NCBI GenBank assembly: GCA_034769895.1
Contig: CM068372.1
Location: 241,514,343 to 241,578,342 of the forward strand
From: Magicicada septendecula
Taxonomy: Eukaryota; Arthropoda; Insecta; Hemiptera; Cicadidae
Length of the DNA: 64,000 bases
Reading direction: 5' to 3'
Shown: positions 7,964 to 18,288 of the stretch, piece by piece
How the letters are laid out: each line of letters begins with the position of its first letter
Position numbering within the stretch: the first letter of the stretch is position 1
Program-made: the position numbers and the translations under genes
Notes under the pieces: generated by a model
Databases searched by the model: none
Told to the model about the DNA's origin: nothing
The model's input: the letters and a program-made list of their open reading frames with translations, nothing else

Positions 7964-10900
7964 TAATAATAATAATTTACATTTAAAAAATAATAGATTA
8001 AAACATATAATTTTAGAAAATAAATTTATAGAAATAGAAAATGCGTTTAAGGGTAATTTAAGAACGTATTTTTATAAAAATAATAATAACGTGATTAAAG
8101 ACATATGTCTATTATTAATTTATTTAAAATTAGAAATATTAAACATTTTAAGTAATATGATTGTAATATATAACGCTATAAAATTCAATATTTTAGTTGA
8201 ATGTACATACGTTAAAAATAATATTAATGAATATCAGGACAGAACATTTAAAACCAAAAATATTATTTTACTTCATAGTTCGTCTATACCATCTGAAATA
8301 GACAGTATGATAAACAGTATTTGTAATGAAGAAGACATATATGTACAAAAAGGCTCTGGATGGTCGTTACATTCAATTGACGGGATATTAATTCGAATTA
8401 ATCGTTTTAAGCCTTTAAGACGTAGTTCGTATATTCCGCTTTCACCAAAACTGACTGCTAAAAAAAGCATAATTAATCCTAAAAATACAGATAATTATTG
8501 TTTTAAATGGGCGATTCTTTGTAAATTCGTAAACGGTTCACACCCGGAACGCATAAATTTTCGTTATAAGGATTTAGAAAATAAATTTACTTTTAATAAT
8601 ATCGATTTTCCTACTCCGTTAACACAAATAAAAATTTTTGAAAAAAATAATAACGTTTCGATTAACGTGTATGGTGTTGAAAACGATATCACAATTTACC
8701 CGTTAAAAGTATGCGATAATGAAAAATCAAACCATTTCGATCTTTTATTATTAAATAAAAATAATACGACCCATTATTGTTATATTAAAAATTTCACCAA
8801 ATTAATTAGATCGCAAGTAACTAAAAGTTTTAATGATATAGAATTTTGTAAACGATGTCTAACCTACTTCACTGTTAAATCTAAAAAGTTAAAAATACAT
8901 AAACGAAACTGTCAAAAAAATACACCTACACGAGTGATAATGCCGACTGATAATTTAAAATTTCAAAATTTCCAATACCAATATAAACTTCCAATAGTAG
9001 TTTACGCGGATTTTGAATGTATATTAAAACCGATAAGTACTTGTTACCCTGATCGGAAATATTCTTTTACAGTCGCGAATGAACTACACGAACCTATGAG
9101 TTTTTGCGTTTATTTCGTTGTAGAAAATTCAATTCCCGCTAATATTAAAAAACATTTGCCATCAGAACCGTTCTTATATAGAGGTAAAAATGCTGCGGAA
9201 AAATTCGTATCATATCTCGTTGAAAACATAAATTTATTAGGTTTGCTTCTTAATAATATTATACCGTTAAAAATGACAAAACAAGATAAAATCAAATATA
9301 AATCTACTACACATTGCGAAATGTGTAAACGCGAATTCACGTTATTTTACAGACCCGTTAGAGATCATTGTCATATTACCGGTCGTTACCGTTCCGCATT
9401 ATGTAATAATTGTAATCTGAGGAGACAAAATCAAAAATTTGTTCCCGTTTTTATTCACGCTAGTTCAAATTATGATTCTCATTTTATCGTCCGCCAATTA
9501 GGGTATGATATTAGGCAAATAATTGTTATTCCAAATTCGACTGAAAAATATATATCATTTTCAAAAAAAACGTGTAACGGAATAACTATTAAATTTGTTG
9601 ATACTTTTCGTTTTCTAAATAGATCCTTAGCGGAACTAAGTAATAATCTACCAAAAAATCAATTTTTTCATACTAGCAAATTTTTTTCAAATAATGATAT
9701 GGATTTAGTCACTCGAAAAGGTGTATATCCTTATGAATATACCGATTCGTGGGAAAAATTGGAAGTACAAGAACTACCTCCTAAAGTCGAATTTTATAGT
9801 AAATTAAATGCGAAACATATAAGCGATGAAGATTATAATCACGCGGTTCAAGTTTGGAATCATTTTAAAATTAAATCGTTGGGCGACTACAGTGATTTAT
9901 ATTTGAAAATTGACGTATTGCTTTTATGCGACGTTTTTGAAAGTTTTCGTTTGCTTTGTTTATCTTCACATAATTTAGATTGCGCGCACTATTTAACCGT
10001 TCCAGGGTTTGCTTTTGATGCGATGCTATTTTGTACTGGTATTGAACTTGAGTTGCTTAACGAATACGAAATGTATATGTTTTTTGAGGCCGCTATAAAA
10101 GGAGGAATATCGTCATGTATTAAAAAACATTCAAAAGCCAATAACGAATATATAAAAGAAACATATAATCCAAATTATCCTAAAACATTTTTAGCATATT
10201 TAGACGCGAATAATCTATACGGGTGGGCGATGAGTGAATATATTCCGTATTCTAACTTTGTATGGACTGATAAAATTACTATTACAGATATATTAAATAC
10301 CCCTAATAATTCTAAAACAGGGTATATATTAGAAGTCGATATAGAATACCCTGAAAGTTTACACGATAACCATATGGATCTACCATTTCTTCCAATTAAT
10401 AAAAGTATAAATCACACAAAACAAACAAAATTACTAACTACATTAGAACCAAAAGAACATTATATTTGCCATTATATCAATTTAAAACAAGCTGTCAATC
10501 ACGGGTTGAAAGTAACTAAAATTCACAGAACGTTAAAATTTTATCAAAAACCATGGTTAAAACCGTATATCGATTTAAATACGGAAAAACGACGAATTGC
10601 AACAAACGAGTTTGAAAAAGATTTTTTTAAATTGTTAAATAATTCTGTCTTTGGTAAGTGTATGGAAAATGTAAGAAAAAGAATGAAATTAGATCTTGTA
10701 AGTGAAAATAAAAAATTATTAAAACTTATTTCTAAGCCGACTTTCAAAGACAGAATTATGTATGATAAATCACTTTGTGCTGTATTATCAAACAAAACGT
10801 CTATTTATTTTAATAAACCAATTTATGTAGGTTTCGCGGTATTAGAATTGAGCAAAACCTTAATGTATGAATTTCATTATGATATAATGAAAAAAAAATA

Positions 10901-11426
10901 TGGAAACAAAATTTCGTTATTATATACTGATACTGACAGTTTGTTTTATGAAATATTGACAAATGATTTTTATGAAGATATGTTAGATCCAGATTTGAAA
11001 ATGTTTTTTGATACTAGCGATTATCCTCCTGATCATAAATGTTATTCTACTATAAATAAAAAAGTAATTGGCAAATTTAAAGACGAATGTAACGGTATTC
11101 CGATTAAGGAATTTATTGGTTTACGATCAAAATTATATACCTATACTACGCGTGACAATAATATTCAAAAGAAAGCGAAAGGAATTAAAAAATGTGTAAT
11201 TAATAACGAGATCGCGTTTAACGATTTCAAAAATTGTCTTCATAATACTCTTTCGGAAACAGAAAAACGTAGAATTATGAAATTAATAAGATCGAAAAAA
11301 CATATAGTAGAATCGGTATCAATTAATAAATTAGCGTTAAGCAATAATGATGATAAGAGAGTATTATGTGATAACGGGATAAATACAATCGCGTACGGTC
11401 ATTATTCATTAAGCCATTCAAGTTGA
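7773..11426 (+). CDS. polB: Protein-primed-type family B DNA polymerase
   Basis: A complete 1,217-residue polymerase. Residues 1-75 are a low-complexity Ser/Pro/Asn leader. A Polinton-type N-terminal domain follows, with GSGW and NCFKWAIL-like segments, then a Cys/His pair-rich stretch. Exonuclease motif I is YADFE (D413, E415) and motif II is NYD near 566-568. A zinc-binding CEMCKREF...RDHCHITG...CNNC segment lies between them. Polymerase motif A is LDANNLYG (D811), motif B is KLLNNSVFGK (953-962) and motif C is YTDTDS (1051-1056), with KAKGIKK as the following KxY-like motif. These are hallmarks of the protein-primed polymerases of Polintons, adintoviruses and related elements. Codon use is AT-rich like its neighbours and no break is seen, in contrast to the decayed copy at 60.2-63.4 kb. 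A CTTTTTTTAG acceptor-like tract precedes the ATG. Confidence 0.95.
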
Positions 11427-11443
11427 TACTTTATAGTCGAACT

Positions 11444-11722
11444 ATGAATCGTCTTTTTATGTTGCAAAATAAACACAATCAACGTAAAAACATCGTTTTT
11501 AATATTTACGATACTCAGACTATGGGACTTAAAAATTTTAATATCTGTTATTCTAAAATATTTAAATTTCTTCGTGAAAAAGTAGAAGAATATGATAATA
11601 ATGTGGAGTGTGTTAAAAATTGTACAAAGTTTGATGTGTATCAAAATACTTGTTGTAATAATCATTTAAAATGCGATCAACGCGTTACTCAACTTTGGAA
11701 TACTATATCTCAATTATTTTAA
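11444..11722 (+). CDS. Small Cys-containing ORF after polymerase (92 aa)
   Basis: Starts 17 bases after the polymerase stop; the frame is open from 11423 with TTG only. The product begins MNRLFMLQNKHNQRKN and has a C-terminal Cys cluster (VECVKNC, then NTCCNN, then CDQ) that could bind zinc or form disulfides. It reads as coding and may be co-transcribed with the polymerase. No family recognised. Confidence 0.5.
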   Translation: MNRLFMLQNKHNQRKNIVFNIYDTQTMGLKNFNICYSKIFKFLREKVEEYDNNVECVKNCTKFDVYQNTCCNNHLKCDQRVTQLWNTISQLF

Positions 11723-11938
11723 CATATTTTAATTTACCATGACATTTTATGTATATATATTTTTAATACCTGAACAAAAAAAACGATATCGACAATATTC
11801 AAATAATTTCCTACACAAAAAATGTTCATTGAAACGCATACTGGAAACGTGATTGTGTTAATTGCAATGAAACCAATAATAAATTAATCTTTTGACCTTC
11901 TACTTATAACACGTACTGACGATAATGCGTTTTCTGTC
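11723..11938. other. Intergenic spacer with poly(A) signal
   Basis: AT-rich; contains AATAAA near 11,878, suitable for ending the polymerase/small-ORF transcript. No gene seen. Confidence 0.4.
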
Positions 11939-11968
11939 TATATAAACCGATTAAAAATTGTGGCTCAG
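11939..11968 (+). promoter_or_regulatory. Core promoter of the BIR gene (TATA plus initiator)
   Basis: TATATAAA begins at 11939 and a TCAG initiator-like word lies at 11965, a spacing of about 26 bases that suits an insect core promoter. The BIR ATG follows 27 bases further on. Confidence 0.6.
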
Positions 11969-11994
11969 CATCCAGAAGCATACCAACTGTTGTA

Positions 11995-12288
11995 ATGTAT
12001 AATCACACAGAATTTTTGAAACGCTTAAAGACGTTTTATAAAATTGAAAAAGCTGGACGAAAAAAACATTATCATAGATTTTATCCTAATAGGAATCAAA
12101 ATCCTCACAATCTGGCAGCCGCTGGATTTGTTTATGAAGGCGATGGCGACACCGTTCGATGTCTGACATGCAGAGTCAGATTTATGGAATGGACGGCGGA
12201 GGATTGCCCTATAGCATTACATAAGAAAATAATGCCGCAATGCCAGTTTGTGATAACACAACTTGGATGTGATCATTATCATCTTTAA
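11995..12288 (+). CDS. Single-BIR IAP-like apoptosis inhibitor
   Basis: A 97-residue protein with one baculoviral IAP repeat: an N-terminal RLKTF, then LAAAGFVYEGDGDTVRCLTC, W at the conserved place, and D-C-P...H-x6-C completing the zinc site (CxxC, H and C). BIR proteins bind caspases or IAP antagonists and block apoptosis; viral copies keep infected cells alive. There is no second BIR and no RING finger, so it is much shorter than cellular IAPs and resembles stand-alone viral BIR proteins. The spacing before the BIR is a little unusual, with a basic AGRKKHYH insert. It has its own TATA promoter and no introns. Whether it truly inhibits death cannot be told from sequence. Confidence 0.85.
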   Translation: MYNHTEFLKRLKTFYKIEKAGRKKHYHRFYPNRNQNPHNLAAAGFVYEGDGDTVRCLTCRVRFMEWTAEDCPIALHKKIMPQCQFVITQLGCDHYHL

Positions 12289-12719
12289 GGTATTTTTTTA
12301 AAAAATAATTTTTACTATTTTAAAAAAATAGGTGATTATATTAGTTTCACAATATAATTTAATTCGTTACCTGTAAAATAAGTAGGTTCTTCATATGTCG
12401 TTTTTACATTTCTCTATTCCAAAAATTTTGTCTTATAAGTCTTTCCTATATCATTTTTTTTAAATATGTAATTATTAAAATATATAATGTATTCTGTACG
12501 TTTCTCTATTACTTTTTTTATCTTTAGTTAATAGGGTTCAATTTTTAGTTCTTAAAAGTTTAGTTTATCTTTTGTTTAATTTTTAAAAAAATATGACTTT
12601 TTTTTCAAAGGATTCTTGGTGCGTTTAATTAACAAATTATTATTTTTGTTTGTTATAGGTTGGGGAGGACTGACTTCCAACTGCTGACAAAAAAAAAAAA
12701 ATAAATAAATAAAAAATAA
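12289..12719. other. AT-rich non-coding segment
   Basis: No gene. Contains the inverted partner of the 4.36-4.42 kb repeat and a second word, TACGTTTCTCTATTA, shared with the upstream side of the second polymerase near 63,440. Confidence 0.45.
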
Positions 12720-13095
12720 TATGTTAATATAATCTTAATTATTTTGTTATCATAGTTCAAATAGTTATTTTGTATGTACTTATTAATATAGTTAATGTAA
12801 TCTCAATTATTTTGTTATCACAAAATTTGTTAGTCATTTTGTATGTACATAGTTATTTTGTATGTACTTGTTAATATAATCTCAATTATTTTGTCGTCAT
12901 AAAATTTGTAACTGTTCAAATAGTTAGTTTGTATGTACTTGTTAATATAATCTCAATTATTTTGTTATCACAAAATTTGTAACTATTCAAATAATCATTT
13001 TGTATGTACTTATTAATATAATCTCAATTATTTTGTTATCACAAAATTTGTAACTATTCAAATAATCATTTTGTATGTATTTGTTGATATAATCC
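12720..13095. repeat. 71-bp tandem array
   Basis: TTAATATAATCTCAATTATT recurs at 12871, 12942 and 13013, with a related start at 13084 (TTGATATAAT), an exact 71-base step. Older, less regular units begin near 12723 and 12792. Each unit contains ATTTTGTTATCACAAAATTTG, with a small inverted repeat CAAAATTTTG-like core. Confidence 0.85.
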
Positions 13096-13257
13096 GATCA
13101 TTATATATGTATTTAATGGTATGATAATAAATATTGTGATCTGCTTTGATTTGTTATTATTATTTCGTAGGAATAATTAAAATAAAACCAGTGTTTTGTT
13201 AACAATACAATTTATTACACTCTTTACAACAATGAAATATTTCTCAATACAAAAATT

Positions 13258-13310
13258 CGAGTCATATCAATTTGAAGGTTATAGGTTATCCATCGACTGT
13301 AACGTAAACA
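13258..13310 (+). pseudogene. Possible remnant of the fiber-like gene
   Basis: TTTGAAGGTTATAGG followed by TTATCCATCG matches bases 77-120 of the window with a 15-base gap. Short, so chance similarity is not excluded. Confidence 0.4.
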
Positions 13311-13395
13311 AGCGTCGACAATAATACATATCAACTCTATTTTTATAAATTTTATTTACAAACTGAACTTTTATTCTTCTTCATCGATATTACTA

Positions 13396-14976
13396 TCAAT
13401 TATTGTGTGAAATCGATTGGTCTTTCTTTTGAATTATCAATTGTAATATTAATTCTTTCAATTTGTATAGTACATCATCATTTGCACATTTCAATCCGAA
13501 TATCGATAGATTATTTTGTTCTGTTCTAACTAATCCGCCCGTAAATTCATTAAAGACATACACAGTGTTATTCTTAAAAAAGTATAAATTGCCATCAGAA
13601 AATCTAAATGATGAATCGATTTTAGGCGGTATTCCAGGAAATGTATCGGATATATAACCCCATGATTTAGTAGTGAACATACACTCATTGACTTCTCTAT
13701 AATAATTATCATCATGAAATATATAAGTTTTACCTGTATAACTGTTAAATACCGCATGCAAATTATTCGGTTGTATGTTAAATAAAGACTGGATATGCTT
13801 CGGATAACCATGACTTAATTTAAGACTCATTAAATCAAACATGAATACCAAAGAATCTATAAACATAACTATCTCGCCAGATGGCCGTTGATATACAGCT
13901 AAAATTTTTGTGAAATTTCTTGGAAGAAACGTTAACCAATGCTTTATTATAAGCGGTTTGGTGTACATCATCTCTGTCGGATTTAATATCCACAGCCATT
14001 TTTCATGTAATATATATAATCGTTTATCGGCAATTAAAAATAAATTAATATTTTTAAAATTACAAAGATCAATTTTATTTGTATCTATAGGACGCTCGTC
14101 TTCCGTCTCTGGTATTGAAGAAGATGGTGACATCGGTATGAAAGACGTCATAAAAGTGTTTTGTGTCTTACCATACAAATTTTGAATAGCTAAAACATCA
14201 TCATCACCTAACTCGAGTTTACCGTTGTAATAAGCATACATTACAGAATCTGATACATCTGAATGTGATAAACCTATAGCATGACCGATTTCGTGTATTA
14301 AAGTTGCATACAAACTTGATTGACCAAGAGGAACGACTTTGCCAGTCGAATATGACCAATTTTCATCTTCATCAATATGAATTTCTCGTCTTGAATTATT
14401 ATAATCAGGAAAATATGCGTGCGCTAATGTTCCGCCTTTGCCGTCAAACATTCTCGTACATTGCCATGATTCTTTTTGCATCATATGTTTCAATCGTTTA
14501 TTAGAAATTAAAATATCTGTATTCACTCTATCATGTTTGAAACGTATACCAGACTTTTCCTCCCATACTGCGAAAGCTTGTTTAGTCAATTCTAACACCT
14601 CTTGATTCGCTAAATAATAATGCCATGTTACTTCGGGCTTGTTCCATTTGAAACTAGATACTCGATAATCGATAATATCACTGTTACCGCACCTAGTTTT
14701 CGACATTAAGTTTATAGTTTCATTATTTAATTCGCCATCAGTAGGCAATTTATAGTATTCTTGAAATATAAGTAACGCGTTAGCAATATCTGATTCATTT
14801 ACCGCTTGCAACGAAAATTCATCATCTGTTTTAAGATAACCATAGTCATATAAATATCGCTTAACTTTATCCATTTCAATCTGTGTTGTATTATCGGTCG
14901 AAGAATTTGCTAGTAATATTTGATCGCATTTTGCCCATAATGTTAAAAAAAATATTACAGATTTAAGCGGTGTCAT
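13396..14976 (-). CDS. Secreted matrix metalloproteinase with hemopexin domain
   Basis: An intronless zinc endopeptidase. I prefer the ATG at 14976, which begins a signal peptide (MTPLKSVIFFLTLW); an in-frame ATG at 15021 would add 15 residues. Using the longer numbering, a peptidoglycan-binding-like propeptide ends in the cysteine switch KTRCGNSD (C111), the catalytic domain has FDGKGGTLAHAYFPD and HEIGHAIGLSH at 243-253, and the Met-turn is M261. A Pro/Ser hinge leads to a hemopexin-like domain bounded by C320 and C512, the usual disulfide pair. No membrane anchor is seen. MMPs degrade extracellular matrix and basement membrane; baculoviruses carry viral MMPs that help spread. Insect host MMP genes normally have introns, so this copy was probably captured through RNA. 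It sits at the right end of the viral element, on the opposite strand to BIR, and is intact. Confidence 0.9.
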   Translation of the reverse strand: MTPLKSVIFFLTLWAKCDQILLANSSTDNTTQIEMDKVKRYLYDYGYLKTDDEFSLQAVNESDIANALLIFQEYYKLPTDGELNNETINLMSKTRCGNSDIIDYRVSSFKWNKPEVTWHYYLANQEVLELTKQAFAVWEEKSGIRFKHDRVNTDILISNKRLKHMMQKESWQCTRMFDGKGGTLAHAYFPDYNNSRREIHIDEDENWSYSTGKVVPLGQSSLYATLIHEIGHAIGLSHSDVSDSVMYAYYNGKLELGDDDVLAIQNLYGKTQNTFMTSFIPMSPSSSIPETEDERPIDTNKIDLCNFKNINLFLIADKRLYILHEKWLWILNPTEMMYTKPLIIKHWLTFLPRNFTKILAVYQRPSGEIVMFIDSLVFMFDLMSLKLSHGYPKHIQSLFNIQPNNLHAVFNSYTGKTYIFHDDNYYREVNECMFTTKSWGYISDTFPGIPPKIDSSFRFSDGNLYFFKNNTVYVFNEFTGGLVRTEQNNLSIFGLKCANDDVLYKLKELILQLIIQKKDQSISHNN

Positions 14977-15061
14977 AGTTTCCGATTGTACTGTACAATG
15001 ACAAATACCAAACAACATCATTAATAAAAAAATATATCACACCTTTATCCCTTCTCCTAAA

Positions 15062-15760
15062 CATTTGTTTACAAACAGACGCGCTCCGGCGGCGGTCGCC
15101 GAACTCCGAATGTTTACGTTTACGTTTTTCGTGTCCCAGCTTTACTTTGTTTACGTTTGTCGGAATGTTTATGTTTACGTTTGTTACTGGGTCAGCGTGT
15201 CGTCGATCGGCGGCCAAAGAAAACAACGAGCACGTGGTGATAGCCGCGTCGGCGAGAGAGAAAAAAACGTAAACATAAACATTCTCTCTCGGCGCAAACG
15301 TAAACAACGCAAAGCTGGGACACGAAAAACGTAAACATAAACACGAGGAGGTCGATGACCGCGGCGGGTGCGGGGTAGGGCGGGGGTGGGTGCGGGGCGA
15401 GGCGGGGGTGGGGAGGAAGGAAAAAATGTAAACATAAACAGAGGAGAGAACGTAAACAACGCAAAGCTGGGACACGCGGTGGAAAAAAAAAACGTAAACA
15501 TAAACACGAAGAGGTCGATGACCGCGGCGGGTGCGGGGTAGGGCGGGGGTGGGGAGGAAGGAAAAATGTAAACATAAACAGAGGAGTGGGGGGCGTGGCG
15601 AGAGAGAAAAAATGTAAACAAACCGGAAAAAATGTAAACAAACGAGCGGCGGTTCGGTGACCGCGTGGCGGTATGTAGGTGAAGACGGGGGTGGAGGGAG
15701 TGAAAAAAATGTAAACATAAACAAACGAGGGGGGCGTGGCTGTCCCAGAACCAACCTTTT
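15062..15760. repeat. GC-rich inverted/tandem array of forkhead-type sites
   Basis: Fourteen exact GTAAACA or TGTTTAC heptamers lie in about 660 bases, many followed by a second TAAACA. In the left part (15066-15180) they face one way, in the right part (15268-15720) the other, and blocks such as AAAGCTGGGACACG recur in both orientations, so the array is a large imperfect palindrome centred near 15,220. G-rich blocks (GGGTGCGGGGTAGGGCGGGG) repeat at about 15,366 and 15,528 and could form G-quadruplexes. It lies directly upstream of the metalloproteinase. The long Pro/Ser-rich frames here are by-products of the repeats. Confidence 0.85.
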
Positions 15761-17005
15761 ATTACTACTTAGATTATATTCGCGGTTCACATGTTGTTTA
15801 AATTTATATTTAGTGCCGCTACATCTCAACTGTGAGTTTATTCACTTTTGAAAATATAATTATTATACCGCATCTCGGCAGTATGCTGTTTACGCTTCGA
15901 CCGCTCCATTTCAAGTGGTTTATTAGTTAAGGGGTGAGAGTAATAATCTCGCTTCACTTACTATTCAGCATAAAAGTAGTTCCATATTCGATTAATATTT
16001 ACTCGTTTATCCTCTGACATATTTAACTATATTTAATTATACTACGGTATCTCTTACTTATTATTTTATTATTGTACATCATTATGTTTTTTATCAAGTT
16101 GCCATTTAATACTTTTATTAGTCATATTCACGGGTAATTATGCGTGTTGATGCCGGTTTCGGCAGGTTAAAGCCGGGTTAATTATTAAGGGGTGTTATCG
16201 CAATTTTATTATAGAATTCTTTTTGGTTTTAAAACTATTTATTTTGGGTATTATGGCGGGGTTACATTATCATTTTTATTAGGGGTTTATGTTCTGTTTT
16301 AATGTGAGATTTTAAATTATTTTAAATTTCTTTTATTTCATTTTTTCCTCTTTTAAAATCGTCACAAAGAGTTAGTTATGTTTAAATATGTTTTGTGTGT
16401 AATAATGTTAGTAATATTGCTATTAAGAATATTATGCTATTATGGCTATTCTGAATTGTCAAAGAAGAAAAAGGTTGTAAGAAAATAGACACACTGTTAT
16501 GTATAAAATACCATGATACCTAAATTAGGCTCAGACACACTAAATAGAATTAATCAGTCAACAAAATTTGGCAAACTAAGGAAAAAATTACTACTATGGA
16601 ATGTAAACCAGTTTTTAATAAGAAATAATCCCATCAATCAATGTAATCCCAGCCATAAAGGCACAACTCTAAAGTAGCATGTCTATAATTCCTGTTTTAA
16701 GGTAATATTAGTGTTGGAAGGTAATAGAAGCATTAATTTCAGATAATCAAACCACTATAAACTATTCCTTTCCCTTAACCGATCTTCACAAAGAACAATA
16801 CGTCTTGAGTACTCTACAAATCAGGGCTGTACGCAGAAAATTATTTTATTCAGTTTGAATTTGCGGCTCTTATCGTTTGCCACAGAAAATACCCTTGTTA
16901 AAACGTTGCAGGTAAACTACCCCTTTCCGTTAACCGATCTTCACCAAAACCAATAGGTCTTGAGTACTATACAAATCAGGGCTGTATGTAAAAAATTATT
17001 TGATT

Positions 17006-17065
17006 CTAAATATAATTATTACACTACTATTGTGTTCCGAGTCGTAGTGTAATAATTATATTTAG
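17006..17065. repeat. Perfect 22-bp inverted repeat
   Basis: Bases 17006-17027 (CTAAATATAATTATTACACT and two more) are the exact reverse complement of 17044-17065, with a 16-base loop. Possibly a small foldback or MITE remnant. Confidence 0.85.
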
Positions 17066-18160
17066 TTAATTAACGGACACGTCATGGACAACGAAATCCA
17101 AGTATTCGATTCTGTTTGAATTTGTGGCTGTTATCGTTTGCCATAGAAAAAAATCTACACACAAACACACACACACACACTTTTCGAAAAATGACTTTTC
17201 ATGTTTTGAGGGTAGTACAATCAGAATCTGCAAAAATCTCGAACACGATTTTTTTTGCCATCACCATACTTCCATTTCCTTAAGGACATGGAAGTAAAAG
17301 GTAAGGGGCTTAACAATATCTACCACTTTTAGATAAAGAAGTAGTATGCACTATGGTTAATAGCTTATGCTACAAGACACATAAGTGTTTATTTTAAAAA
17401 TTAGTACAGTAACATACAAGACAGGTTACATGAACAATTGCTGGAAGAAACGGAGAATAAACAGTTACAGTGAAGTCAAAAGACGTAGAATTGAGCACTA
17501 CAGAGTCAATTGGGTTTGTAAAGAAACATCAAACCCAATGTGCTATCATTACACACAACAATGTACTATCATTACCTAACCAACCACAACACTCATGTAG
17601 AGTAGATGTATTATTTAGGAAGTATCTGTGCCTCAACCCAGTACTAAATCCAGTATACTGTAACAGGCTCTACTGTTCCACACTGTAAATAAAGAAGACA
17701 GGCAATAATATATATTGTAACGTTTGTCCCTTTTTCTTACCTTTAAATCTGTAGTATCTTGTAGTTACCTTGTAGTATTCTATATTGTAATAGATGTATT
17801 GGTATTGTTTTTGTATTCGTCACTCTCACCTAACGTTATAGTTAAATTGTGTACCTTTAATTCAATTGTGAAGAAGACTGTTTGCATTAAATGTAATGTA
17901 ATAATGTAACAATATCTATGTGTAGGCTGAGGAGAATGGAATGGCTGTTTTACTTACCACTTGACCTGGTATTTTGGTCATTTAACCAAAAATTTGTCCA
18001 TTTTAAGTACAGACTCTAACCTATCAGATTTCAATGTAACTGGAATTTGTTGAAAACAAGATTAAACTATCACTCATATATTCAACCCCCCCCCCCCCAC
18101 AGAGAGAGGGAGGGGGAAGAGAGAGAGTTATATATCATTGTTGAATAACTAAGACATTCC

Positions 18161-18288
18161 TTTTAACAAAAATATACTTTTTAATTAAATTATTACAACT
18201 ATTTATTTTTACTTTAATTATATTTCTGTTTCTGAAGTAATATTAAATACAATACAATAATTAAAATAAAAGTATATTTTTGTTAAAA
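18161..18288. repeat. 21-bp inverted repeat around 86 bases
   Basis: TTTTAACAAAAATATACTTT at 18161 is mirrored at 18268-18288. The whole 128-base AT-rich piece looks like a tiny MITE-type foldback. Confidence 0.7.

Noticed and set aside
12720..13095. CRISPR-like regular array
   Set aside because: Units repeat completely with no unique spacers, and the context is eukaryotic; it is a simple tandem repeat.
11995..14976. Baculovirus or nudivirus fragment because of BIR, MMP and dUTPase
   Set aside because: No baculovirus core genes; the polymerase and capsid genes belong to the protein-primed Polinton-type group.
14963..15829. Long Pro/Ser/Phe-rich minus-strand frames
   Set aside because: They follow the repeat units of the forkhead-site array; all three minus frames are open because of the repeat composition.
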